From contig JARGGH010000001.1 of NCBI GenBank assembly GCA_029210945.1, positions 113,172-177,171 of the forward strand: DNA of 64,000 nucleotides. The letters are read 5' to 3'. The notes below the pieces were generated by a model that searched no databases, had not been told where the DNA came from, and saw only the letters and a list, made by a program, of their open reading frames with translations. The stretch is from Anaerolineales bacterium. GTDB lineage: Bacteria; Chloroflexota; Anaerolineae; Anaerolineales; E44-bin32. Position 1 is the first letter of the stretch; the number at the start of each line of letters is the position of its first letter. A program made the translations under genes and the position numbers. Of this stretch, positions 43,091-51,589 are shown piece after piece.

Positions 43091-44464
43091 CTACTCGACT
43101 TCTTTCGTTTGCTCCACTTCGCTCTCGTTCTCTGACTTGCTCCCGTCTGCCTCCGATTTAAACGATTCGATCGTGTGCATCAGATGCTTCGGCAAGCGGC
43201 CTTTGAGCGCAATCACCTCACGACGGTAATCCACTTCCTCAACGATCCCCTGGTCATGCATAAAACTGATAAAGTTTCCAGCTTCATAAGGTAGTTCAAG
43301 ATCAACATCGACCATGCTTTCGAAAAGCTCTTGCTCGATAACCCTCAAAAGCGGTTCAGTCCCTTCACCCGTCAGAGCAGATATCGGTACCGCACGCTCG
43401 AATAGGTCGAGGTAATCCACCGGGAATCCAGGACCGGGAAAGCGATCGATTTTGTTTAACGCCGTGACGGTCGGAATGCCCTCGACCCCGATTTCTTGCA
43501 GAGTATCGCGAACCGCTTCCGCCTGTTCTTCTGCGTTCGGATGGGAACTATCAACGACATGCAGCAGCAAATCGGCTTCGCTTATCTCCTCCAACGTCGC
43601 TCGGAACGCGGCAACAAGGGTTGTTGGCAGCTTCTGGATGAACCCCACCGTATCGGTCATTAAAACTGTCTGCCCGTCCGGCAGAGAAACCCGGCGGGTG
43701 GTGGGATCTAACGTGGCGAAGAGTTCATTCGCGACATAGACATCCGATTCTGAGAGGCGGTTGAGGAGTGTCGATTTCCCCGCATTTGTGTAACCCACTA
43801 GAGCGATCGTTGGAATTGCAGTCTGCTTCCTGCGAGCGCGATAGCGAGAGCGGTGGGCCCGCACTTTCTCGATTTCGCGCTGCAGTTGAGCGATGCGCCT
43901 GCCGATATCCCTGCGATCAACTTCGAGCTGGGTCTCACCCGGTCCCCGCAGGCCCACACCGCCCACCGAGCCGGCCCGTCCACCGCCTCCTCCCGCCTGC
44001 CTGGCGAGATGCGTCCATGCTCTTGTCAATCGCGGCAGACGATATTCATACTGGGCAAGTTCAACCTGGAGCGCGCCCTCACGCGTATGTGCATGCTGGG
44101 CGAAGATATCCAGGATCAACGCGGTCCGGTCGACAACCCGAACCGAATCGCCGAAGGCGCGTTCCAGCTCTCTCTGGTGACGTGGGTTGAGTTCATCATC
44201 GAAGAGGACCACATCGACAACCAGATCTTCAATGACCATCTTGATTTCTGAAACTTTACCCGAGCCAAGATAGGTCTTGGGGTTCGGGCGCGTGAGGTTC
44301 TGGGTCTCCTGTCCAACAACATCGAGACCAGCCGTCCGGGCAAGCAACGCAAGTTCTGCAAGCGATTCGTCCAGCGACAGCAGGTTGTCTTGATCGGGAA
44401 AGGATATGCCGACCATGAAGGCTCTCTCTCTGGGAGCCTCTGTAGGATGTGGAATCTTAGTCAT
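43091..44464 (-). CDS. hflX: GTPase HflX
   Basis: This 457-residue ribosome-associated GTPase splits stalled 70S ribosomes under stress. The N-terminal domain has LNPRHQRELERAFG and the Gly-rich linker GGGGRAGSVGGVGLRGPGE. The G domain has GYTNAGKST (G1), DTVGF (G3) and NKID (G4). A long acidic C-terminal tail ends the protein. It begins immediately after the upstream kinase stop (TGA-ATG), so it is translated from the same message. Confidence 0.95.
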   Translation of the reverse strand: MTKIPHPTEAPRERAFMVGISFPDQDNLLSLDESLAELALLARTAGLDVVGQETQNLTRPNPKTYLGSGKVSEIKMVIEDLVVDVVLFDDELNPRHQRELERAFGDSVRVVDRTALILDIFAQHAHTREGALQVELAQYEYRLPRLTRAWTHLARQAGGGGGRAGSVGGVGLRGPGETQLEVDRRDIGRRIAQLQREIEKVRAHRSRYRARRKQTAIPTIALVGYTNAGKSTLLNRLSESDVYVANELFATLDPTTRRVSLPDGQTVLMTDTVGFIQKLPTTLVAAFRATLEEISEADLLLHVVDSSHPNAEEQAEAVRDTLQEIGVEGIPTVTALNKIDRFPGPGFPVDYLDLFERAVPISALTGEGTEPLLRVIEQELFESMVDVDLELPYEAGNFISFMHDQGIVEEVDYRREVIALKGRLPKHLMHTIESFKSEADGSKSENESEVEQTKEVE

Positions 44465-45703
44465 TCAATCCTTTCTTTCAAATTGACTGATTGCAGGCGA
44501 TTCCGGTGGTGTTTCGCGGACCGGGAGCATCATATGAAACGTACTGCCCGGGCAGTTTTCGTCATCCCGAACGGGCGATTCGACCCAGATCGCGCCTCCG
44601 TGGGCTTCGAGGATCCCTCGTGCAAGATGGAGCCCCAGGCCAGAGCCTGTATTCCGCCCCCGGTCACCTGCGTCACGTCTGGCTGGCGAATCAGGCATTC
44701 GACCGAACTCATCAAATATTGTCGCTTGGTCTTCTCGGGCGATGCCGATACCGGTGTCTGAACAGGTTATTTCGATAAAACCTGGCAATAGCCGTCCATC
44801 CAATTCGATCGATCCACCTTCTGGCGTATACTGTACCGCATTTCTCAGCACGTGCGTGAAAGCCTGAACAAGCCTTTCCTCATCGGCATAGGTCGTCTGA
44901 TCACTGCCAGAGAATGGTTTGATGTCGAACGAAAGCGACTTCTCAGCGATCGGTATCTCCAGTGACTTCGCGATTTGATCGAGAAGCTCCCCCACGCGCA
45001 CCGGTTGGTAATAGAGTGACAGCATTTGATTATCGACCAATGAGACATCGATCAGCTCATCGATGATCGCACGCATCTTCGTTGTCCCCGTCCGGATGCC
45101 ACGCATGAGAATCTCGTAATCCGCGGAACGTTCCCCGTAATTAAGCGCTTCGACCAACATCTCCGTATAACCTTCGATCAACGTGAGCGGGGTCTTCAGC
45201 TCATGCGCGGCGGTGTTGATAAAACTCGAACGGGTTTCGTCAAGTCGCTGAACTTTATCGAGGACAGCTTCTTCCCTGCGCCGTAGTTCATGCACGTACA
45301 TCCCCAGTTCAAGCGTAGCAGCGAGATCATAAAGTTGGTTGAAGAGCGGGATGATTGCATCGTAGAGACGCAGCTGTTCAACTTCATTTAACGACTCGGC
45401 CGCTGCTTGCCTGAAGGCATGCTCGCAACTCGATAGGATCGGGATCAGGATCGGCTGAATGTCCGTCGCCAGCTTCCCTGTATCGATTTCGGAGACGAAA
45501 TACGATTGCAGCCAGGCATCGAGCAAAGGCTTGACGGCTTCACGTTCGTGCCTGAGATGAGCATCCGCAGTCAAATCCCAGAACTTCGCCAGGTCCTTGC
45601 CCGAGGGCCGCCAGGGCAGCTGGCTGGAATTACCGATTAATTCAGAGACATGATCGAGCCAGGGTTTCTTAAGGGCGATCAACATGTCGATTGGCGTTTT
45701 CAT
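44465..45703 (-). CDS. Soluble sensor histidine kinase
   Basis: This 412-residue protein has an N-terminal all-alpha sensory region of about 175 residues with no membrane helix and no recognised domain. HisKA follows (AAHELKTPLTLIEGYTEM, phospho-His near 185), then an HATPase with N box RNAVQYTPEGG, G1 DTGIGIAREDQ and GSGLGLHLARGI. No response regulator is adjacent, so its partner is elsewhere. It is first in the hflX-degV-ctaA unit, which suggests a stress-related input. Confidence 0.9.
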   Translation of the reverse strand: MKTPIDMLIALKKPWLDHVSELIGNSSQLPWRPSGKDLAKFWDLTADAHLRHEREAVKPLLDAWLQSYFVSEIDTGKLATDIQPILIPILSSCEHAFRQAAAESLNEVEQLRLYDAIIPLFNQLYDLAATLELGMYVHELRRREEAVLDKVQRLDETRSSFINTAAHELKTPLTLIEGYTEMLVEALNYGERSADYEILMRGIRTGTTKMRAIIDELIDVSLVDNQMLSLYYQPVRVGELLDQIAKSLEIPIAEKSLSFDIKPFSGSDQTTYADEERLVQAFTHVLRNAVQYTPEGGSIELDGRLLPGFIEITCSDTGIGIAREDQATIFDEFGRMPDSPARRDAGDRGRNTGSGLGLHLARGILEAHGGAIWVESPVRDDENCPGSTFHMMLPVRETPPESPAISQFERKD

Positions 45704-45786
45704 GAAAAGTCAACCAGCCATACTCGAATTCTGCGATTCTGGGTACTAGTGTACCTAGAAACGACGTAAATGCGTATCAGATCGAA

Positions 45787-46686
45787 TTAATAATTCTGCT
45801 CCAGCCAGACTTCGATAGTTCTCCCGACCGCTCCAAGACTCTCGGGAGAGACTTTATCTGGCAGATCCTCAGTCGTATGAAAATACGGATATTCAAAATC
45901 GATGATATCCACGGCTGGAATTCCTGCTTGCAAGAAAGGGGTATGGTCATCGAGGATGCTGTACTTCTCCTCCGGGATGAACTGCTCAAAACCGAGCGAT
46001 GCTGCAACCGCCCATATCTCCTCTCTCAAGAATGGATCCGAATTTTTCTCGTAGTAGATCTGCAAATCGGTATCACCGACCATATCGACGATCACGGCTA
46101 GCGAAGGTGAGACGTCAAGAACATCGACAAAATGTCTCGAACCGAGGATCCAATCCCACCCTTGTATGCGCCCGTTATCTTCTGCGTCAAAGAAAACCAA
46201 CCATACCGGTTGGCTAAGCGCACCGGTTTCCAGGACGCGGGCCAGCTCAAGCAGAACGGCGACGCCGGAAGCGCCGTCATTGGCCCCCGGAACTGGCTGA
46301 TCTGGCGCAGCGTCATCGTAATCCGCATAGAAACGCGTGTCGTAATGGGCGCCGAGGATGATCGGGGCTGCAGACGACGAAGAGGTCATATCGCGCGCGA
46401 TGATATTGCGCAGCTGATAACCGCCGTATTCGAAAGGCTGAAATTCAACGGTCCACCCGGATCCGGTTAGCTGCACGGCGATCCACTCGGCGGTACGTTC
46501 ATGTGCCGGGCTGCCAGGCACCCTCGGGCCGAAATCAACCTGCGTAATCACGTGATCATATGCCCGCACTGCGTCAAAGACCGCAACCCCCCGATCGAAA
46601 TCAGAAACTTGATCAGTTGGTGCGGCTGCAGTCGGGACGCATGCCACGAGCCCAAGCGACGAAAGCACAAACCCTAAAATGCGCAT
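45787..46686 (-). CDS. M28-family zinc peptidase lipoprotein (aminopeptidase or glutaminyl-cyclase-like)
   Basis: This 299-residue lipoprotein has lipobox LVAC (Cys at about 16). The M28 zinc ligands appear in order: GAHYDTRF (His), GANDGASGVAVLLELAR (Asp), FFDAEDNG (catalytic Glu), and FHTTED (last His). DDHTPFLQAGIPAVDII also resembles glutaminyl cyclases, so the activity could be aminopeptidase or pyroglutamate formation. The ATG at 46686 gives the lipoprotein signal, and the longer frame from 46755 does not. It acts outside the cytoplasmic membrane. Confidence 0.85.
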   Translation of the reverse strand: MRILGFVLSSLGLVACVPTAAAPTDQVSDFDRGVAVFDAVRAYDHVITQVDFGPRVPGSPAHERTAEWIAVQLTGSGWTVEFQPFEYGGYQLRNIIARDMTSSSSAAPIILGAHYDTRFYADYDDAAPDQPVPGANDGASGVAVLLELARVLETGALSQPVWLVFFDAEDNGRIQGWDWILGSRHFVDVLDVSPSLAVIVDMVGDTDLQIYYEKNSDPFLREEIWAVAASLGFEQFIPEEKYSILDDHTPFLQAGIPAVDIIDFEYPYFHTTEDLPDKVSPESLGAVGRTIEVWLEQNY

Positions 46687-46754
46687 AGTCTTTTTGATTT
46701 CAAAAGGATATGTAAGGCAGAATATTGGATTAGATTTTGTGAAGGCTATGCGCA

Positions 46755-48104
46755 TTATTCTAGATTCTTCAAAAATTTCTCTAAATCCATGTGGGCCCGC
46801 TCGGCATACGCCGCCGCACGTTGGCGCTTGTTCCGTCGAACGCCATCTTCCAGGGCAGGCATGATGCCGAAATTTGCCTTCATCGGCTGAAAATGGTCAG
46901 GATCTGCATGAGAAATATAGTCACAAAGAGCGCCGAGCATCGTCGTTCCGGGCGTGTTTAGCGGTGCACGCCCCTCATCCTGCCTGGCAGCGTTCAAGCC
47001 TGCAAGCAGGCCCGTGGCAATGTTGCCCAGGTACCCTTCCACGCCGGTTATCTGCCCTGCGAAAAGGAGATCCTCCCTCCGACGATGTTGGAGCGTCGGA
47101 AGCAGCTGCGTCGGTGAATTAATGAAGGTGTTGCGGTGCATCTGCCCATAACGAAAGAAATGCGCTTGTTCTAATCCGGGAATCATGCGCAGCACCTGCC
47201 GCTGCTCAGCATAGCTCAGATTTGTCTGAAAACCGACGATGTTAAATAGACTCGCCTCAATGTCGTCCTGGCGCAGCTGGACAACTGCGTGAGGCCGTTT
47301 CCCGGTCCGTGGATCCGTCAAACCGACCGGCCGCATCGGACCGTATGCCAGCGCATCCCTGCCGCGTTCAGCGATGATCTCGATCGGTAGGCAGCCTTCA
47401 AAAAACGTGTGCGCTCCAGCCCGAACGCCTGCCTTTATTGCGTCCTCAAAGCTTCGCAGCGGGATCCGCTCTGCTGACAAGAGCGCGTCAATAAAAGCCT
47501 CGTATTCGCGCCGGTCCAATGGGCAGTTGATATAGTCGCCTCGTTCCTGCTCGCCTCGTCCATAACGCGACCCGAAGAACGCGATCTCCATGTTGATGCT
47601 CTCAAACTCGACTATCGGTGCCAATGCATCGAAGAAATACAGGTAATCCTGTCCGGTCAATTCCTCGATCGACGAGGCTAGTGAATTTGAGGTGAGCGGC
47701 CCACTGGCGACGATCGTCAAGCCCTCTGGGATCGAGACGACCTCTTCTCTGTGAATATTAATGCGAGGGTGGCTTTCCAGCCGATCGGTCACAGCCCCTG
47801 CAAAGCCTTCACGGTCAACCGCCAGTGCGCCGCCCGCCGGCACGGCAGCTTGATCGGCTACTTCGAGGAGCATCGATCCCATTCGTCGCATCTCAGCCAT
47901 CAGCACGCCCGAGGCGCGATCCGGCAGTTTCGATCCCAGCGAATTGGAACACACCAGCTCGGCGAGCCGGTCAGAGGCATGCGCGCCGGTCTGAACTGCG
48001 GGGCGCATTTCGTAAAGGTGAACAGTCAGGCCCTGCTCTGCCGCTTGCCAGGCAGCTTCGCTACCCGCTAACCCACCCCCGATGATTCGTACTTGATTTT
48101 TCAC
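46755..48104 (-). CDS. trmFO: Folate-dependent tRNA (uracil-5-)-methyltransferase TrmFO
   Basis: This 449-residue FAD- and methylene-tetrahydrofolate-dependent enzyme makes m5U54 in tRNA. The start VKNQVRIIGGGLAGSEAAWQAA is the FAD-binding motif. CSNSLGSKLPDRASGVLMAEMR, YINCPLDRREYEAF and GQITGVEGYLGNIATGLLAG are family signatures. The GTG at 48104 is chosen, because an extended -10 (48112-48120) ends seven bases upstream. The open frame further upstream would cross the sigma-54 promoter of rpoN. Confidence 0.95.
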   Translation of the reverse strand: MKNQVRIIGGGLAGSEAAWQAAEQGLTVHLYEMRPAVQTGAHASDRLAELVCSNSLGSKLPDRASGVLMAEMRRMGSMLLEVADQAAVPAGGALAVDREGFAGAVTDRLESHPRINIHREEVVSIPEGLTIVASGPLTSNSLASSIEELTGQDYLYFFDALAPIVEFESINMEIAFFGSRYGRGEQERGDYINCPLDRREYEAFIDALLSAERIPLRSFEDAIKAGVRAGAHTFFEGCLPIEIIAERGRDALAYGPMRPVGLTDPRTGKRPHAVVQLRQDDIEASLFNIVGFQTNLSYAEQRQVLRMIPGLEQAHFFRYGQMHRNTFINSPTQLLPTLQHRRREDLLFAGQITGVEGYLGNIATGLLAGLNAARQDEGRAPLNTPGTTMLGALCDYISHADPDHFQPMKANFGIMPALEDGVRRNKRQRAAAYAERAHMDLEKFLKNLE

Positions 48105-48111
48105 GCGAAGG

Positions 48112-48120
48112 ATTGTATCA
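48112..48120 (-). promoter_or_regulatory. Extended -10 promoter of trmFO, leaderless GTG start
   Basis: TGATACAAT on the minus strand ends seven bases before the GTG start. Its upstream contact region would overlap the divergent sigma-54 promoter at 48130-48145, so occupancy of one may affect the other. Confidence 0.5.
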
Positions 48121-48129
48121 TGGCATTTG

Positions 48130-48145
48130 TGGCACGTTTCTTGCA
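48130..48145 (+). promoter_or_regulatory. Sigma-54 promoter (-24/-12) of rpoN
   Basis: TGGCACGTTTCTTGCA matches TGGCAC-N5-TTGCW with no mismatch. GG (48131-48132) and GC (48143-48144) are ten bases apart, as required. The predicted start near 48156 leaves about 30 nt of leader. The short inverted repeat AGTTGG-CACA-CCAACT (48151-48166) covers the start point. The promoter implies that RpoN drives its own synthesis. Confidence 0.88.
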
Positions 48146-48186
48146 ACCCTAGTTGGCACACCAACTCAAACATAGCGAGGCAAGCC

Positions 48187-49596
48187 ATGTTTCAAGTACA
48201 AGATCAATCATTAAGGCCGCTGACCACTGCCCATCTGGCGCAGACGATGTCGCTACTCGTCCTCTCCAACCAGGAGCTGCACGATAAAGTTATCGCGGAA
48301 CTGGCTTCCAACCCGGCGCTGGAGCTCATCGACGAGCGTATTTGCCCCGAGTGTCGGCGCAGGATTCACGGTCCGGGTCGCTGCCCGGTCTGCAGCCGGA
48401 CGGCAGTCCAGGATGAGCCGATCGTTTTTCTCTCGCCACGCGATTCCTACCGGCCGACGAGGCGGAATTCCAGCGACGATTTCCCCTACAGTCAGGAACC
48501 GGCTGCTCCGGAAGACCGCACGACATTCGTGCTGCGCCAGCTGGCGGCTGACCTTTTACCCGAAGACCGCGAACTGGCTGTTTACATCCTCTCCAGCCTG
48601 GATGAAGATGGCTTCCTCGCCGATCCTCCGGCATTTATCGCCCAGGCGACTCGCTCCTCGATGACCCAGGTAAAGCGCGTGCTCGAACTGATCTCAAACG
48701 CCGAACCGGTCGGGCTTGCTACCGAAGGCCCGAGGCAAGCGCTGGTCGTGCAGCTGCACACATTCCCGCAGGATGATCCTCGTGTGCAAGTTGCCTGCCG
48801 CATGATCCAGGAACAATTTTCCGAGTTAGGTCGCGGAGAGTACGATAAGATTGCCAGAGCCTTGAACGTAAAGTCCCGGTTAGTCCACGAAGCGACCGAA
48901 TTTATTCAAGAGAACCTCAACCCATATCCCGGTCGGGCTTACTGGGGATCCGGACGCGAACCCGGGACCGGCGATCCCAATGTTTACCACCGCCCGGATG
49001 TCGTCATCAGCTCGAATCCGATCGAAGCAGAAGGCCCGCTGGTCGTCGAAATCTTCTCGGCCATCTCGGGCTGGCTGCGGGTCAACCCGCTGTTCGACAA
49101 GGCCGTCAAGGAGGCTGATGAAGATCAATCAGACGAATTGAACGAGCATCTCGAAAAAGCCAACCTTTTCGTCAAATGTATCCAGCAGCGAAACAACACG
49201 ATGCGACTGTTGATGGAGATGCTCGTCACAAAGCAACGCCAGTACATTCTCGAAGGCGCCCGTCATCTGACCCCCATGACGCGTGCCGAGATCGCCGATC
49301 ACATCGGGGTACACGAATCGACCGTTTCGAGAGCGGTTTCAAACAAATCTGTCGCCCTTCCCGACGGTCGCATCATCCCACTGGCGAAGTTCTTCGACCG
49401 CAGCCTCTCAGTGCGCGATCGCATCAAGGAGATTGTCCGTGAAGAGCGCGAACCGTTGACCGATGACGCCATCGCCTCGCAACTTAAGAGGGACGGTATT
49501 AGAATTGCAAGACGCACGGTTGCGAAATATCGGTCGATCGAAGGTATACTTCCAGCGAGATTGAGAGCGAAGAAAAAACTTTCGACAGCCGCATAA
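48187..49596 (+). CDS. rpoN: RNA polymerase sigma-54 factor
   Basis: This 469-residue alternative sigma factor needs an ATP-driven activator. Region I is the Gln/Leu-rich N-terminus (LAQTMSLLVLSNQELHDKVIAELASNPALELI). The core-binding domain is central, with a helix-turn-helix HESTVSRAVSNK near 385. The RpoN box ARRTVAKYR is at about 441-449. Unusually, a four-Cys zinc ribbon (CPEC at 53-56, CPVC at 66-69) follows region I where other RpoNs have an acidic linker. It has a GCGAGG ribosome site and is followed by kinase and activator genes in one operon. Confidence 0.97.
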   Translation: MFQVQDQSLRPLTTAHLAQTMSLLVLSNQELHDKVIAELASNPALELIDERICPECRRRIHGPGRCPVCSRTAVQDEPIVFLSPRDSYRPTRRNSSDDFPYSQEPAAPEDRTTFVLRQLAADLLPEDRELAVYILSSLDEDGFLADPPAFIAQATRSSMTQVKRVLELISNAEPVGLATEGPRQALVVQLHTFPQDDPRVQVACRMIQEQFSELGRGEYDKIARALNVKSRLVHEATEFIQENLNPYPGRAYWGSGREPGTGDPNVYHRPDVVISSNPIEAEGPLVVEIFSAISGWLRVNPLFDKAVKEADEDQSDELNEHLEKANLFVKCIQQRNNTMRLLMEMLVTKQRQYILEGARHLTPMTRAEIADHIGVHESTVSRAVSNKSVALPDGRIIPLAKFFDRSLSVRDRIKEIVREEREPLTDDAIASQLKRDGIRIARRTVAKYRSIEGILPARLRAKKKLSTAA

Positions 49597-49606
49597 GGGC
49601 TAACGC

Positions 49607-51586
49607 TTGGCAAAAGATACATCGCCTACGAATCCAATTGCAAGGATGTTCAAGTCCGATCCACATCGGGAATTGTTCAACACTCTTGCGGATACGTTGG
49701 AACGCGCCGTCCTGGTCATTTCCGGGACGGAGCCGCGTTTAATCACCTGCAATCACGCCTTCCTCCTGCTTTCTGGTTATGCCCGCACCGATCTCGATAC
49801 GCTCACCCCCTCTGAAGTTTTTGTTAACGAAGAGGGCCGGGAGGTTCTCGATCATCTGGGTGAGTGCTGGGAGTCTTCCGACTGCGAATTTTTCAATGTA
49901 CCGATGCGCACACAGGCAGGAAAAGTCATCCCGGTCGATCTGAAAGCTTATCCGATCGCTCCACCCCGCACCGCGATCCTGCTGCTCGCCAGGCCGTCAG
50001 CCATGCGGACAACCGCTGCGAATCAGAGAGATTTGGAGCGAGTTCGTCTATCATCGCTCGCTTCAATGACCCGGGAGGCCCTCGAGTTTGGCAGCGATGC
50101 GCTGCCGCGCATCCTGGAAATGTCCCGGCAATTCCTCTCAGCATCCTATGTGGCGATCTACCGCGCTTCCGCCAGCAGCCCGGACTACTTGATTGAGGGT
50201 GCGCTGCCACCCGAATTTCCAGAGCGTGTGAGCCCGGCCGACCTTGGCGATATTGGCGAGGCGACGACGTGGACGCTTGGCCAGCGCCCGGACCATGATT
50301 TCCAGCGTGCCGCCAGAGCGGCTGAACTTTATTCGCTGCGGACGGCATGTATTGGGGAACAAAACGCCTGGATCGGGCTGCTCGTCGCCGGTTGGGAGTC
50401 CGGCGCTGAGCCACCCGCTGACGCTGAGCGGCTGGTCGAGATCGCCGCCAATCTCTGCCACAGCGCGCTGCAGATTGGTCTCCTGCGCTCCGCGCAAGTG
50501 GAAAACGAGATCTCGGTCGGCACATTGGTCGCTGAGATTGACCACCAGTACGAAGCCATTTCGGACACGCTGATCACGATCGACCGCAATTTGAAAATCC
50601 TGCGCGCAAACTCATCTATTTCGCGACTGCTCGGCTTCCATCCTGAGGAGGTCGTCGGGCTCTCAATTCAAGACGTTCTCGTCGGTCCGGAGGATGTGAC
50701 CACCTCCCTGCTGGATGCGTTTGGCCACAAGCGCGAGGCAGAACGCTTAAAACTCATCCTGCACCACCGTGACGGAACCCCCCTGCCCATTCACCTACGC
50801 GCCGTCCCGGTGGGCTCAGGCGCCGAACTCCGCCTGCTGGTCGTCCTGCGCGATCAATCCGAACAGCAGGCGATCGAAGATCAGACGGAGATCCTCGCCC
50901 AACGCGCACTGCTCGGCGAAGTCACGGCGATATTCGCTCACGAAGTCCGAAATCCAATCAACAACATCTCAACCGGTGTACAGCTGATCGCGTCGCGACT
51001 GGGCCGAGAACACCCGCAGAACGAAGCGTTGGATCGCATCCGGGCCGAGTGTGTGCGCCTCGATCAACTGATGAGCGACGTGCTCTTCTTCGCACGCCCT
51101 CTAGAATTGAAGATGGAAGCGCTCGACCTGCCCGAATCAATGGATCGCATTCTGGCGCGCTGGATGCCGCGCTTCAACCAGTCCGGCGTCCGCTGTCACA
51201 CCTCTTACGATCCGGATACACCAATGGCTTCCGCAGATCCACGCACGCTTGAGCGCGTGATCGTCAATTTGATCAGCAATGCGCTGGAGGCGATGTCCGA
51301 GGGCGGCACATTATCGATCAAAGTTTCAAAAGTGGACGGGACGCATGACCAGGCGATCGAGTTGAAGGTTGCTGACACCGGTCCGGGAATTCCGCCCGAT
51401 AAAATTGACCGTATCTTCGACCCGTTCTTCACAACTAAGAAGGATGGTACCGGGCTGGGGCTTGCAATCAGCCGCCGGATCATGACTGCGCATCGAGGGA
51501 CGATCCAGGTTGAGAGCTTTCCAGATGCCGGCACCGTATTTACAATCCATCTTCCAGTTTTCGGAAGCAAAAATGACCAGGAGTAA
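49607..51586 (+). CDS. Soluble PAS/GAF histidine kinase (NtrB-like)
   Basis: This 659-residue cytoplasmic kinase starts at TTG. It has a PAS domain (about 22-130), a GAF-like domain (about 150-295), a second PAS (about 310-420), HisKA with phospho-His 445 (AHEVRNPINNI), and a complete HATPase (NLISNALEAM, DTGPGIPPDKIDRIFDPFFTTK, GTGLGLAIS). The absence of membrane helices points to an internal signal. It starts 10 nt after rpoN and ends 3 nt before its response regulator, so it is the evident partner of the sigma-54 activator. Confidence 0.92.
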   Translation: MAKDTSPTNPIARMFKSDPHRELFNTLADTLERAVLVISGTEPRLITCNHAFLLLSGYARTDLDTLTPSEVFVNEEGREVLDHLGECWESSDCEFFNVPMRTQAGKVIPVDLKAYPIAPPRTAILLLARPSAMRTTAANQRDLERVRLSSLASMTREALEFGSDALPRILEMSRQFLSASYVAIYRASASSPDYLIEGALPPEFPERVSPADLGDIGEATTWTLGQRPDHDFQRAARAAELYSLRTACIGEQNAWIGLLVAGWESGAEPPADAERLVEIAANLCHSALQIGLLRSAQVENEISVGTLVAEIDHQYEAISDTLITIDRNLKILRANSSISRLLGFHPEEVVGLSIQDVLVGPEDVTTSLLDAFGHKREAERLKLILHHRDGTPLPIHLRAVPVGSGAELRLLVVLRDQSEQQAIEDQTEILAQRALLGEVTAIFAHEVRNPINNISTGVQLIASRLGREHPQNEALDRIRAECVRLDQLMSDVLFFARPLELKMEALDLPESMDRILARWMPRFNQSGVRCHTSYDPDTPMASADPRTLERVIVNLISNALEAMSEGGTLSIKVSKVDGTHDQAIELKVADTGPGIPPDKIDRIFDPFFTTKKDGTGLGLAISRRIMTAHRGTIQVESFPDAGTVFTIHLPVFGSKNDQE

Positions 51587-51589
51587 GTT

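Noticed and set aside
46687..46755. N-terminal extension of the M28 peptidase to 46755
   Set aside because: The lipoprotein signal starts at the ATG at 46686, and the extra residues (MRIAFTKSNP ...) would precede it and destroy a normal signal peptide.
48105..48188. Long N-terminal extension of TrmFO to 48188
   Set aside because: It would cross the sigma-54 promoter of rpoN, and the conserved FAD motif begins right after the GTG at 48104, which has its own -10 element.
49926..50525. 199-codon open frame antisense to the PAS histidine kinase
   Set aside because: It lies wholly inside a gene with intact kinase motifs, and its Arg-rich translation is typical of an antisense shadow.
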